NCBI GenBank assembly: GCA_013398615.1
Contig: VZSR01000520.1
Location: 36,620,563-36,684,562, forward strand
From: Brachypodius melanocephalos
Taxonomy: Eukaryota; Chordata; Aves; Passeriformes; Pycnonotidae
Reading direction: 5' to 3'
DNA length: 64,000 nt
Shown piece by piece: positions 37,071 to 49,839 of the stretch (within the stretch, counting starts at the first letter, position 1; each line of letters begins with the position of its first letter). The notes beneath the pieces were generated by a model that was not told the DNA's origin, ran no database searches, and saw only the letters and a program-made list of their open reading frames with translations. Made by a program: the position numbers and the translations under genes.

Positions 37071-39308
37071 TGGAGACCTTATGTGATGTTACACTAGGCA
37101 TGGTGACACACACTGAGAGAAGAAGGTGTGGAAAAAAGGGATTGCAATATAAAGCTACTGCAAACCAAGATTCACTTTTCCTGGAGAAAACCTTTCAGCT
37201 CTGTCTAGGTTCAAGAAATTTCTGTGGTTTAATTTATATTAACTTATTCTGAGTACTCAGGTTATACCCCTTCTTAGAGGCACTTAGGCTTCTGCTTCAG
37301 CTCCCTTAGGAATGAAGGTTTGTGCAACAATACTGTTTGTCTGCTGTGAGCAGTTTGTCAAAAACAAGGCCCAGATCTGACAAACTTGATTGAGGAGTGG
37401 AAGTCCCTATTTAAATTCCTGTAAGTTTAATGAAAATGAGTAAGTGGCTAGAAAAAACAGTTTATGCTAATTATCCCTCAGCAAGCCAAAGTGAGCTGGC
37501 GAGCCAAACAGCCTTCTCCTGGGCTAACTATAGCAAGAATTATGTTTTCCTTGCTAGGACGCTGTTCTGACAGGGAAAATGAAGGATATAGGATAAACAT
37601 TTGTACGACATTGGGGTTTCATTTGTCTTCTGATGAAATAATCTGATTGCTTTGACAAACTTTTTAATTTTTTAACTGTATAAGTGGGAAGAATAACTAC
37701 AAAAAACAATCACAGCATACAATTGTTTCCTTCTATTTTTTCTCCCATTAATTCATCTTTGAAATTTGATAACTGTCCATAATATCTGGGTTATTTTTTA
37801 GGCAGGTGATTTTTACAAATACTTTGTTTCTTATTAGGAAAGCAACATATATGCTTCACTTACTTTACTTTAATTTTTATATTTTAACAGACTCATGAAC
37901 AGACAGTGAAAATCTGTCAATTCCATTATAATAGCATGTTGAGGTGGATTTGATTTTCTTTTTATCACTGTAAATTTGCTCATGTCTTCAACAGGCTTAA
38001 GGAGAAACAAAGACACAGGAGTGCACACACACCATGACAATCTGGGCTCAATAATTACAGAACTGACATTTGAGCCAGTTACCAAATCAAACTGATACTC
38101 CAAATTATTTTCCCAGTAACTAATTGTTCTGTCTAAATTATCTGGTAGGATTTTTCCTGTGATTTGCTTTTCTTTTCATATTGTTACTGGTACAGACAGG
38201 AATTATCATCTGTTGTATGTGCCATGTCCACTTACATCAGCACATCATGGTTTTTTTTCCTAAATGCCATCTCTTATTCTTAATTTGTCAGAATACAGTA
38301 TTCCATTCATTACACAGCTCAGATCTTTAAATATTACCTGTGACAAAAAATTGCCAAATTTCTTCCTCAATATTGGAATTTGGGGGGATGATTTTACTGG
38401 GGTTTTACTCTTCTGTGTTCATAGGGAAATACCCATTTCATATAATTGAGGTTCCTCCTTATAAATATGAGTACATTTATCTTTCACTCTAATATCATGG
38501 AGGACATAAGAGTTATGTTTCAAAGGTATGTAAGAGATGGGAAAGGCTTTGTTGGATCTGCAAATTCAGTTAGCAGGCATTGTTTTGTAACTGGTTTCTA
38601 TTCTAGGCTGTACAGGATAGGGACCAGTAGCAGCTTCTGCATCCCTGCACAGAGGCCTGATATTTAGAACTACTAGGACAGAAGGTCTGTGATTGTTCTA
38701 CCTCTTAGCAGGCTGAATTAACTGAGGTGTGAAAAACAGCCTGGAAACATTGATGAGAAAGCATAGCTCTCACCTCCTCTGATGAATGTAAGAGGAAATA
38801 TTGGGTAAAAAACCCTTAAAATTTATATGAAAGCACAGGAGAAGGGGGAAAAGTCATGAGCATTGAGCTACATAGCCCTGAAGAAAGGACCTCCCCATGT
38901 TCCTTTTGTTAGTGAGCTCAAAGAAGGATTGCAAGGACTCTGGCTATCTGAGAGTGAAGATGTTGAGAAGGCAGCACTGGTGCCAGTGACATGCTTCACT
39001 TTGAGCACAGTTCACAGGTGCTTTTCAACTAACTTAACTGAGGAACCCTGTCAAGCACCCTGAAGTCATTGGAAGTGCTAGCACCCTTTTTCTTATACTA
39101 GTATGCTTCTATCACAATTCACTTATTTTTGAAAATTATTGCAATTATAAAACACAGAAGAAAAAAAAAACAAACCAAATCCTGTGATTCTCAGTCAGTC
39201 TTGTTATTTTTATTTGTAATTTATGGAAAAGAAAAAGACACTATTAATTCATACTTTTTGAATGTGGAATCAACAATACTGGGATTGGGTTCTTGCCCTT
39301 TCCTACAG
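37071..39308. other. Non-coding stretch, no gene seen
   Basis: AT-rich and featureless apart from short frames. No repeat family or exon pair is convincing. Confidence 0.55.
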
Positions 39309-39788
39309 ACAGTGCTCTACATTGGTGGGATTGGCAAGGCAGCATTTGCAACAATGATGTTCCCTGAAACAGTTTCTACAGCTGGCTGCTTTTTCTCCTG
39401 GACCAATCTCCATTTGAGCTTTTGGTTCTGTTTGATTTTGGAAGGTCAGTCTGTGACTCTAGGAAAGATCTGCTTTTCAGTGGATTTCAAGCAAACAGGC
39501 TTAATCAGGTTTGATACTGCCCCATTTGGACACACACACATGTGCACACACATCTGCATCATTGATTTCAAAATGCTTCTCAAACCACTCACTGTGTCTG
39601 CAGACCCTACTCACAGTGTTCTGGTATTTTGGTATCAAATGCATGTAAAAAGAAGTTGCAATGACACTCAGTCTCCCCTGACAAGTCTTATTTTGAGTCT
39701 GTGCAGTTGCTGCAGTAATGTCATTTGGAAACTACTTTGGAAGGTAACATCCTCTGCCCCACAAATTTTGCCTGTAATATGCTACTGA
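39129..39788 (+). other. Longest open frame, 219 codons, product unknown
   Basis: This frame is longer than random frames should be in DNA with about 60% AT. Inside it, an acceptor (CCCTTTCCTACAG) ends at 39308, and a donor-like AAG-GTAACA word follows 39743. The 435 bases between are 145 codons with codon boundaries at both ends. Against a real gene, the first codon is not ATG, the residues are rich in C, F, H and S, part is encoded by a CA repeat (39530-39552), and no domain or homologue is recognised. It may be a noncoding exon or a chance frame. Confidence 0.15.
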
Positions 39789-41508
39789 GCAAGTCCACAC
39801 AAAACTCTCTGTGATCATTCACCTTAAATACATTTCTTTATTTTCAGCAGAAGAGGACTGCAAGCCTTCTTTCACACAGTACATCCTGGCTCACTTCCTG
39901 CTCTTGGAAAAGATTGTTTCAGTACCTCTGAACATGTGCATTACAAGAGACAGACTTAGACTTGCTCCTTCCTGTATCGAAAACTGAGCTCTGAATATTT
40001 CTCTGGGAACCTCAAGGATGGAGAATTAGCACATTGAACAGAGAATGCCTTCCTAGCCCTAAAAGAAAAAAGGAGTTGACTGAGGCAGCACCACTGTAAC
40101 AGGCTGAGGACCAGCTCCACGTGGCTCAAGAAGTGAAAGGGAGAAATGGAATCAAAGCATCCTACAGCAAATTTTGTGCTACCTCTCTTCTCCCTTTCCC
40201 ATACCAAAGTGTACTGTCTTAATCTGGGAATGTGATTTATTTGTAAAATATCTAGAAGGTGGCAGAGGGGGGGAACAAAGCTGCACAAAGCTCCCCAGAG
40301 CTGCTGACCGAGGTAAATAATGTGTCATAACACATTTATCAAATAATAATGGAAACCGTATAGAACACATAGGAGAGGGAGGGTGAAACCCCATTCCCCA
40401 CTGGGAAGTTACTCAATATTTCAGCCAGTTTGTAAAAGTATGTGTACATGTGTTTGGAAGAGGGGAGGGTTTTCTAGCTTCACCTCTGCAAATAAATCAT
40501 TGGCGTGGGATGTCTGAGCAGACAAGTGAAATGGATGAGCGCATTATGGATCAAGGAGGTGGTATTCCTGCCTTGGTTAGCTTGAGACAGACCACCCAAG
40601 CACTGTGGGTCTAACATGAGGCTGTAAGTAGTGCTTGTAGAGCTCTGAAAGGCCCAGGCTGCAGCCTCTGACATGGTATGAAGGTGGGGAATAAAATAAA
40701 ATTTGTGGTATTTCCCATATAGCAGGCATGACTTATCTGATGTTGTTCCTAATATTTGATTTTACTCTGGCTGGATTGCAGCTATAGATAAAATGAAAAA
40801 GAGAAAATATGAGAAAGGTGTAATAGTTATGCCTGTTTTGAAAATAAATTAAAGTTTAGGTCAAATAAAAAAAAGAGAAATATATAATGATGATATATTT
40901 GTACATTATTCACTGTTTCCCACTAGTCACTTTCAGAATACAGAAGCCATAGTCAGATAGTCTCATTGAAATTAAGAATCTTGCATCATAAGTGGTCTAT
41001 TGAAGTCATCAAGAATTACCTATGGAAAAAGACACCCATTCCATGTGAAGGGGACTTACAGAACATGGATAAGTATTATCAAAAAATACCCAAGTTAAAA
41101 GGAGCCTGGAAAAGACAGTATCCTTATAAATATATGTGTAGTTAAAACTTTGGAATTTTTGCATGGAAGATGTAGTTTTGAGGTTAGGAATGATCGTCTT
41201 TAACAGGGAAACTTCTTGGAGTGCAACTGATCACCTTTTTATATTTATACATGGCAATCGTGATTGAAGAGTGATCAGTCTAATTATAAGATGAATTTTG
41301 TGTTGTAAGGAAGCAAAGTTGGAAACACGGAAAATTATCCTCTTTTTATTTTTCTAAGAAAAAAATGGTCTTGATGTTTTTCTACTAGAATTTAAAATTT
41401 CATCATTCTTAAAAATTTTGGATTGAAGGACTACTGGAAGATTGTACCAACATTTCTCTTATGGTAGAAAATCTTAAATAGTTTTAAAATTATTTTAAAA
41501 CTCTTGCT
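39789..41508. other. Non-coding stretch, no gene seen
   Basis: Contains a small inverted repeat (ACTGATCAC near 41227 and GTGATCAGT near 41272). A 110-codon minus-strand frame at 39956-40288 is unrecognised. The section is otherwise plain. Confidence 0.55.
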
Positions 41509-41530
41509 AAAAAAAAAAAAGAAAAAAAAA
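41509..41530. repeat. Poly-A tract (12 A, G, 9 A)
   Basis: A run just upstream of a GC-richer patch. It might be a retrocopy tail but nothing upstream supports that. Confidence 0.85.
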
Positions 41531-41599
41531 GCACGTTTTCAAAAAATGTTGTTTTCCACCCATGGAGTACATTTCCTCCTGGCTTGATCACACCTGATA

Positions 41600-41820
41600 G
41601 CAATGCATTAGTATTTGCAGCCACATGCAGCCCCCCACCCTGCCAGGGTTTTGGTTGGCAGCTGGACCAGAGGCTGTAAGGTGAAGCCTTGGGACAGATC
41701 AGCTTTAACACCTGCCAGGGGATGCCCTGGGCACAGAGGAGGTGCTGGTGGTTTTGGGCACTGTGCCTCCCATAACCCATATCCCAGCTGTGCTCCTGCC
41801 AACGGGGTGACGTAGGAGCC
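41600..41820. other. GC-richer islet of unknown nature
   Basis: A sharp rise in GC with CCCCCCACCC, CTGCCAGG and GGGGATGCCC words, giving frames open on both strands. It lies shortly before the first assembly gap. Old retroelement sequence is the simplest idea, but no family is recognised. Confidence 0.4.
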
Positions 41821-42059
41821 TGAGATGCTCAGCAGTTAAGCTCCTGTATCACATTTCTCAGGAACGGAGAAATGTTCAGGCTGGATTTCAGCTTCAGCAT
41901 TCACAGTGTGTCTACCTAAATCTCCCCTGAAGTTCTGATTTGATACAGTATCATTCATTTGGTGCCTTAAATTGCACAGAGCAGGTTTTTCTCTCCACAC
42001 TCTTGAACATCTGCTCTGCTGCAAAAGTTGCTGTTTTGCCCTCAAGAGAAGTTTTCTTT

Positions 42060-42461
42060 NNNNNNNNNNNNNNNNNNNNNNNNNNNNNNNNNNNNNNNNN
42101 NNNNNNNNNNNNNNNNNNNNNNNNNNNNNNNNNNNNNNNNNNNNNNNNNNNNNNNNNNNNNNNNNNNNNNNNNNNNNNNNNNNNNNNNNNNNNNNNNNNN
42201 NNNNNNNNNNNNNNNNNNNNNNNNNNNNNNNNNNNNNNNNNNNNNNNNNNNNNNNNNNNNNNNNNNNNNNNNNNNNNNNNNNNNNNNNNNNNNNNNNNNN
42301 NNNNNNNNNNNNNNNNNNNNNNNNNNNNNNNNNNNNNNNNNNNNNNNNNNNNNNNNNNNNNNNNNNNNNNNNNNNNNNNNNNNNNNNNNNNNNNNNNNNN
42401 NNNNNNNNNNNNNNNNNNNNNNNNNNNNNNNNNNNNNNNNNNNNNNNNNNNNNNNNNNNNN
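42060..42461. other. Assembly gap of 402 N
   Basis: All bases are N. The non-round size suggests an estimated gap from paired reads. Both edges are T/C-rich (GTTTTCTTT before, TTTTTCCCC after), so a pyrimidine repeat probably broke the assembly. Frames reported across it are meaningless. Confidence 0.98.
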
Positions 42462-45309
42462 TTTTTCCCCTCCATTTTTAAGGGGAACTAACTGTCCCTG
42501 GGCAGGGGATGAACAAGGCTGCAAGAGACTGGAAAGAATCTTTCTCTGCCCAAGGGTTTTAGGCACCCAAGCAACTGGTCTACAGCTATAAACTGTGGGC
42601 TGTGGTTGCAGTTGTGATCTCTGCACGAGTTTACAGCCCCTGGATTTGCCTCTGCTGTGTTCCCAGCCTGACTAAAGCAACTTGCCACGTTCTTGGCATG
42701 TCCTTGCAGAAGGTGTTGCCCACCAGGCTGGGGGATATCTGGAGGCTGCTCCACAGCCCCATCAATTGATGTGGTTTACCTACAGCCTGGCCACTGGTGA
42801 GAAAATTCTTCCTTGTCTCAAGTCCATTCTTTGTGTTAAATGTGGTGTTATCTAGGTGCTCAGCTACAGTAATGACTAGTTCTCTAGATGTTGGTAAAAG
42901 AGTCAAAAAAATACCAGATATTGCTGAAGTAAAAGGAAAATTCCTTTTCAAAAAGCTTATATAGGGGTTTGTTAGAACTGAAACTATCTGGATATTACCC
43001 TATTTTTCTACTGCTGCTGTCTGTGCACTGAGGCTAATTGCATCCATTAATGTAGAAGTTTAGGAGCTGGGCGATCGTACAGTGAGAGAGAGAACAGCAA
43101 AGAGAGCTGCCCTGAATGACAGAAAAGCAGCAAGGTGGAAAGGGAAGATCTGTGATCCTGTGAATCCTCTTGCCTTCCCTGTTCCCTCATCTAGAGGTTT
43201 CTCCATGGAGAGGTCCTTTGTAAAGGAGCCTTCTTGCTGTATCTACTGTGCACCTCCTTAGCACTTCCTCAGCTTGCCACATTGTAAGGCAACCTCAGAG
43301 CATGAAACCCGTGTCTGATAACTCTGCAGCTAAATTAATATGTAAGAAATGCAGTATTAAAAAGGGCCAGAAAAGACTGATTTGTTGTTGAAAGTGTTGT
43401 CTAATGCATATTGTTGAAAGGATTCTTGTACTCAAAGGAGACAGGTTTCCTTGACATAAAGAACAGGCCTTGATCCCATAATTATTTTGGCAGGTGCTAA
43501 ATTCCCAAAGTGTGAGTTATCCTACGAAATTCAATGCACATAGTGAAACAAAGGAGTGGGAAGGGAGGAGGAAGGGATTACATATCTTGAGAGAAAGGCA
43601 AGAGGGGCTCTCTGAACAAATGGGACTGGAAAGAGGATTGAAGGAAGAGAGGAAGGGCGATTGGCAAATGAGAATAGGAAAGCAATTCAGATTTGAAGTT
43701 GAATCAGCAGTTGCTGACATGAATGTGACACTAATGGAAAGGATTTGGGAAAAGAATAGATATAAGGTAATAGATTTGTTCTCTCCAAAACATTCTGTGT
43801 GCAGGTAATAACATGTAGAGTTTATTTATAATAACTTAAAGTGACATCTTTTGGTTTCGAGTGAAAAGTGAACTCATGGTCAGAAACAAGGAATGCCACA
43901 CTTACCTGTTTTTCTTCCTCTTTCCTTCTTTCTTGAAATTTATTTCTGGAAGTCATTAAAATTCAGATCCCTTCACTTGTAACAAATGATGTGAAGTGTT
44001 AGGTACAGTACTTGGAATATATGTTTGTTAAAATGAAGGAAGAGACTCTTCCAACACTTTGGGATTTTATGAATGATTTACATCTGGTGCTAAAGTTCAT
44101 AAATGAAACGTGGGAGAACCAGATGCTTCATTTCTTGACTGCATCGTGCCTGCACATACTGATGGTGAATTGAAAACAGGAATGTCTCATAAATCAAGAA
44201 AATCTATTTTTGTACTCTTGATTTCTATTCTGAACATCCATATAACACCAAACAAAAGTGGTAAAATTGGTTCCTTGAGAAACCCTTTATGTTTAGTAGC
44301 AGTGTGGACATGTTAATAAAAAAAAAAAAAGTGGAGGGGGGGAGGAAGGAAAAAAGGAACCTGTTTTCAGAATGAAAAGTGTTCAGAATGAGCAACCATT
44401 CTTGGAGATCAGTATTGAAGGCACTTCATTTAGCAAGAAAAGGACTGAATGGAGCTTCTGGACAAACTCTGCCAGCCATACAAAGAGCTGTGGTGTATAA
44501 TAAGGTGACGTTTCACGGCTTTTGGCATTGGGTGGAAATCTACTGATATGATAAATGAAGGCAGAATCTGGCCCACCGATTGAATAGGAAGATTGGAGCT
44601 CACAAGCACACATTTTGAGAGAAATGAGTGAAATTCAGATGTTTAATTTTTCCATCAGTGTTTTGGAATGTTGTTCTTAGCCTATCCTTTTTTCTTGTTG
44701 ACATCTTCTACTGGTCTAAGAACTGTAAAAAATGCATCTCATGATGTTTAGCTGCCACTAAAACTTTTGTAAATAGGCTTTTAAAATATAATTTATTAAC
44801 TTATAATGAAAGAAGAAGCACACATCTGTCTAAAGGGTTTTTTAAATAGAACTGATAGGTTCCCACTTCCTTGATTTCATAGCATGTGTTTATACACACA
44901 TTTTCAATTATTATATTACAATTGCAAAACTACCTGTGAGAAATGGCAGGGTAACAATAACAAGTTTGGATGAACAAGCTGTACCAAAGGTTTATCAAGT
45001 ACCAGCTGATGCGTGGTGGTGCCCACATGTGCCCTCCTACTCTCCAGCAGATGCATGGGAATAGGAGTGGGCTCAGCCCACTGTGCAGGTGTGTGGGGCT
45101 ACCTTGACTCACCTTGCAATGCTAAGGGGGGAACAGTGTGCATCCAGGCAATTCTTGCAGCTCAACAGAAACTCGTTACCTTGTGAGCTCTTCTTTGTGT
45201 GTCTAAGCCCTGGATGTGCACACCTTGCCATTTCTGTTAACAATTGAAAACAAATATTTATTTAAATTTATTTGCACATCCTACACACAGATTGAGTGTA
45301 GGTGTGCTG
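42462..45309. other. Non-coding stretch with GC-richer and purine-rich parts
   Basis: 42480-42760 is GC-richer. 43540-43780 is strongly purine-rich on the plus strand, producing a 104-codon frame full of R, K, E and G. A run of 13 A lies at 44318-44330. No gene or named repeat is recognised. Confidence 0.5.
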
Positions 45310-45480
45310 ACAGAAGGGAGATTTTAGGGAGGATTTAATAAAGGTGAAGGAAATGGCTTAGCAGCCAGGTGTCAAGGAGGCACCCTGAATGCAAGGAGCA
45401 AGGCCAGACCATGGAGGGACCTGGGATGGTATCAAGGTCTGCACTGCTGGCACAGGAGGCAGAGCTTGTGAACTGGGGGA
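45310..45480 (+). repeat. Possible ancient dispersed repeat, purine-rich
   Basis: The order of words (AGGGAGATTTTAGGGAGG, GGCTTAGCAGCCAGGTG, AGGAGGCACCCTGAATGCAA, GGAGCAAGGCC) resembles an old purine-rich repeat that I remember from amniote genomes but cannot name. The segments at 49840-50060 and 61560-62160 look like other parts of the same kind of sequence in the same orientation. Confidence 0.25.
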
Positions 45481-46605
45481 GCTGACCTTGCTTTCAAAGG
45501 CAGGTAGGCAGATTGTATTTTATATATATATATACACCCTTAGTTTATGTACCTGCTACTCCAATATTTCTCTTGTGGAAGCCAGTGGAAGTTTTATTTC
45601 AATGAGAACAAGATCAAGCTATTCTAGGGGGAATATTCCATTTCATGCTGGGCATTGTACCCACTTTCAGGCTGAGATGGAGTCACTAGAAGCGACAGAA
45701 GTGCTCTGTACTCCTCTTAGCTACTTTGCTGCTGAAAATGTGTCCGTAACTAAGACAATTTGCTATATGTCATAAAACACAAAGAAAAGCACTTTTCACA
45801 CCAAATATCAGAAAAGCGCTCTCTTTTCTCAACTGCAGAAGTAACAGAAATGATGTGTTCATTTTAAATTCCATTCATGTAGGCCCTAATAAAAGCTATT
45901 ATAAAATACAATTGTGTGGAGACAAAAAGAGAGATAATATCACTATAGCTCAATATAAAATTTAAGTAATTAAGACATGAAAACTATTACACAATTTACT
46001 ATGAATGCAATGTGAATAATAAAAGTTTAACCATTTCAATTCTGATTTGGTGTTTTGTTTTTTCTTTTTTTAAAGTAGTGCCTTTTGAAAATTCTTGAGG
46101 TTGAAATATGGAAATATAAAGATCTAAATTCCATATTATTTCAGAAATTGAGCAGGGCTGAAAAGTAAGCTAGCTAGGTTACCAAAGAAGTCTTGTACAC
46201 ATTTTTAAGTATTGATGTAAACATGGTACTCTGCCACATAATGGATTCTACATGAAAAATGTCATTTTCAGGTGATTTTGATTGTGGTTGTAAATAAAAC
46301 AGGACAAACTGAGTGAACTGAGGAAGTATTTCAGCAGCGCAAGCTAAGCAGCTGCATAATAGATATCAAATTGTGTAGACAGACAGATGGGTCCCAAGAT
46401 TAGAACAAAAGCATCCATAAAAGTACTGGAAAGAAAAGTATTTTTAAACAGGAGGTTCTTGAGATCTGCATTTTACCTTCACATGATTAAACACTGTGTC
46501 CTCTCCTCTGATGGGCTTCAGCAATCCTATTGGTAAATGGTTGAGAGGAAAGATCACTCTAGCCTTTCTCTAGTTGAGTGACTATCAAAATTCAGTGTAT
46601 TTAAT
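45481..46605. other. Non-coding stretch, no gene seen
   Basis: A TA dinucleotide array lies at 45521-45535. A 128-codon frame spans 45389-45775 and includes it. The frame has no start or homology that I trust. Confidence 0.55.
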
Positions 46606-46705
46606 AGACATCTAAAAATATGTTTAAACAGACATTTAAATATACATTGATATATTAGATGTATAAATATATATATATAAATAGACATTAAAACATATTT
46701 AAAAG
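46606..46705. repeat. Degenerate minisatellite, four units of 24-27 bases
   Basis: Units begin at 46606, 46630, 46657 and 46683 with AGACAT, AGACAT, AGATGT and AGACAT. Each continues with AT-rich sequence of the TAAATATAT type. Unit three has decayed into a TA repeat. Units one and four are also partly reverse complements (AAATATGTTTA against TAAAACATATTT), so the block can fold. Confidence 0.65.
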
Positions 46706-46835
46706 CCATTATTCCCTTGTGCACTGCCATATGCATGACAGTGCCTGCTAACACTTAGCAACATCTGCTCAATGATCCAGCCCTGTCTTTTTTATTTCAT
46801 CCCAGTGTGATGGTGTGTGTTTGCTTTCCAGCTCA

Positions 46836-47045
46836 GATCGGTGGCCAGCTCTTGTGTTCAGCCGTGTCCAGGCTCTGTGTCCCCACGGAGCAGCGTTCCC
46901 CGGGAGCGGCGGGCTGGCGGTTCAGTGGGTGACACTCTTCCCTTTGGATCAGCCCCAGCCTTGGACCCAGGTGCTACACAGAGCTCAAGCAGGAGCTCTG
47001 CATAGCCTCGTCTTGCACTGCCGGGGTGGCAGGGACAAGCCTCTG
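46836..47045. other. CpG-bearing GC-rich islet
   Basis: About ten CpGs occur in 200 bases, eight of them in the first 90 (through CCCCGGGAGCGGCGGG at about 46898-46913). This is the densest CpG cluster in the window outside the second gap. Frames are open on both strands (120 codons on plus). It could be a small orphan CpG island, the promoter of a noncoding transcript, or a young GC-rich repeat piece. No product is recognised. Confidence 0.4.
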
Positions 47046-47474
47046 CCAATGTCCAGGTTGGAATACATCCTACACTGGATCCCTCTGGGTGGTTTGTGGG
47101 TCATCCTGGGCTTGTTTTCCAAGCAGAAACCTCCATACCTGTCCTGTGCACAGGAGAGAAGCGGGGACCATCCTTAGCATCTGGGCAACACTCAGCCTCT
47201 GTATCCAGTTCTCCCCAAAAACCTATATGGGGAGTGGAAACAAGGTTTAGACATCAGTAACATGCAGCTTTGAGGTCCACTGAGTTGTTTACGATGGCAT
47301 TTTCAAAAAAACTCACTGGTCTCACTAGGTAAATTTGATGACAGCTTGAAGCTGACGATCTGCAGTTCCATTTATCGTAACTCTGTAATACTTAAACCTT
47401 CATCTGCCAGGTCCCAGGTGCTCCAAACTGGAGGCCTTTGTCTATAAAATCCTAACCTTCAATGTACATTAATT
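47046..47474. other. Non-coding stretch, no gene seen
   Basis: GC content falls back to background. No recognised feature before the SINE-like tail. Confidence 0.5.
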
Positions 47475-47570
47475 TCTTGGCTGTAAAATGGAACTGCTAA
47501 TACTTACCTATTGTGACTTACAGTTGTGTAGTAAGGGATGAAAATGTTTGTGACATGCTAGGAAAAGGGA
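47475..47570 (+). repeat. Decayed SINE (MIR-like) 3' part, forward orientation
   Basis: CTGTAAAATGGAACTGCTAA is followed by TACTTACCTATTGTGACTTA, CAGTTGTGTAGTAAGGGATG and AAAATGTTTGTGACATGCTA. In order, these match the 'CTGTAAAATGGGGATAATAATACCTACCT ... GGTTGTTGTGAGGAT ... ATGTAAAG' 3' half of MIR-type SINEs. This is the clearest such match in the window. It was made by eye. Confidence 0.5.
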
Positions 47571-48222
47571 CAAAAATTGAACTGTGTGTTGTGCTTATAT
47601 TTGTTGTTTATGATGAAGAATCTAATTGTGATATTCATCTCCTGAACCTTTGCTTCTCTCTCTTTTCCTATTGTCATGGCTTGTTTCAAACTGGGATGAA
47701 TCCTCCCACACATCACAATGTGTGAGTGAAATAATGATAAAAAGCGGTAATGATAAATTTGGCCCATGAGATTTCATTTTTGTTAATTGGTTAGTTTTGT
47801 AAATCACCATTTCTTCTTAAAAATGCAGAATACTTTTATCCAATAAAGTTGTACAAATGACTCAGATATTTCTATACTTTAGGATCAATCATTAAAACAA
47901 ATAAATAGTGCAAGTTACACAGGTCAAGTCTTAGGATAGGCTTTATAGGAAGGAAGAGTTGCAGGTTTGTGGTTTTGTAGTCTCCCCAATAACTCATCCC
48001 ATAGGTATTTTAATATTTGAAATATAAATTATTCATGAACAGTTTTTAGTAATCAGTGAATTAGCCACTTGCAATTAAAAAAAAAAAATTGACCTCCTCT
48101 TCTTGCATTTAATCTGACTAAAGTCAGTGTCATTGCTGTGTGATTGGGTCTCATCTATTTTTATCTGTTGTAGCAGCTGTTTTGATCCAAAATTGACAAA
48201 ACCACCCTGGAAACCTTAAAAA
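47571..48222. other. Non-coding stretch, no gene seen
   Basis: An A run of 12 lies at 48077-48088. Otherwise plain AT-rich DNA. Confidence 0.55.
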
Positions 48223-48313
48223 AAGGTGTATATATGTATACCTTATATATATATAAGGCTTTATGTATATATATGACCTTTGTATATATATATACACATA
48301 TATATATGACCCT
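48223..48313. repeat. TA-rich satellite-like cluster with 18-base palindrome
   Basis: CCTTATATATATATAAGG (48241-48258) is a perfect palindrome. It is followed by two head-to-tail units that each end in TATATATATGACC (about 48264-48277 and 48297-48312). The whole block alternates TA and should extrude cruciforms easily. Frames through it are low-complexity Y and I strings. Confidence 0.85.
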
Positions 48314-49839
48314 TTACTCCATGCAGAAATACAACACAAGCCATCCAAAAGAAGAGCAAACCTTTGGCCCTGTGTATTGGGTCTGGCTGAGATGCAGGCA
48401 TCTTTCCCTGTAGCAGCTCTCACAGTGCTCTTTGCGTTGGTATCTCCAAAAGTGGTAACACAGCAGTGTTTTGGCTGCTGCTGAGGAGTGCTCCAGCAGC
48501 ATCAATGCTCTCCAAAATTCCAACACCAACCCCTGACCCCCTCTGCCAGTAGTCTGGGAATGGGGAAGATCTTGGGAAGTGACAGTTTGGACAGCTGAAC
48601 CAAACTGATCAAAGGGATACTCCATACAATATTGTGTCTGGTCAGCAATAAAGGCTAATAAGGAGGAGGAGAAGAGGGGGGCATTTATTATTTATGAAAT
48701 TTATGTTCTGGAGCAAGCACTACGTTTACTGAAGCCTTGCTTTCCAGGAAGTTACTGGACATACCTTCTTGCTTTCTGGAAGTAGAGATTTTTTGTTTGT
48801 TTTTTTTGTTTATTTGTTTTGCTTCTGCATCCTCAACCTTTTCTCTTGCTTGGTTAAACTGTGTTTATCTTGACCAGCACATTTTCATTGTTATTTTTCC
48901 CTGCCTCCCCCAACAAGAAGAGGAGTGATAGGGCAGCTTGGTGGGCAGCTGGCATCCAGCCAAGGCCAACCCACCACACAGCCACCAGAAATATCTAGAA
49001 TGCCAGAGCATACACACCAAATATGTTGACACCTCTATTTGGAAAAGTAATGCCATTTCAAAGTAGATGACTCTTCTGTCCCTTTAACAAACATAGCCTC
49101 AAACAAAACAGTGACTTTAGAATGTGGATTCTAAGAATTAAAAAATTTTAAACAAAAAAAATATTCTTTGAAGATGTTTATGAGACAGTAACAATGGATG
49201 ATGCCAAATACCATGTTCTCCCTTTTGCCAAGACTACTTTGTTCCAGTGCCTCACTTTTTTCATCAGGCACAAACTGCTGACAGAATGTCAGTGTAATAG
49301 GAAAAGACATCATTTGGAACAGTTATTAATATAAAAACCAATCATGTCAGAAAAGGGTTAGCCATCCAAATGGACAATTTCAACAAGGCACAATTAAAGT
49401 TGCATTATTTCCCTCCGTGGAGCTTAGAAAGAGGATAAATTTGCCTTGTGTGTACCTTTTCTCAGTTTGGCATTGAAATAGTTAACAAATTTTTTTAAAA
49501 GCAATTATTCCATCTTATCTACCATACCTTTGATTTCTTCTTATCTTCATAGTTACTACACTGTAAATACTTGTTTGTTCATATAGATTAAATTGTGGAA
49601 AAGATAGTAAAAAAAGGCCTTATGTTACCTTCTATATTAGATAGAGATGGGAGGGGTAATGGATAGAGATGAGGAGTGTGGACTGGGACATTGAAGGCAT
49701 TGTTTAGAGAGATAGAAGAAAGACAATTTAAAATAAAAACCCCAAAAAACTTATGAGGACAAGATTTCATAGAGTAAGGATGGCAGCTTATGTGAAAACC
49801 TGTTGAAATGTCACAGGGAAATGTAAGAAGATTCAGACC
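48314..49839. other. Non-coding stretch, no gene seen
   Basis: Contains overlapping frames near 48151-48625 on both strands and TTTG-type low complexity near 48792-48822. Nothing is recognised. Confidence 0.55.

Noticed and set aside
41940..42626. Long frames of 169-194 codons on both strands
   Set aside because: They run through the 402-N gap, so nearly all residues are unknown.
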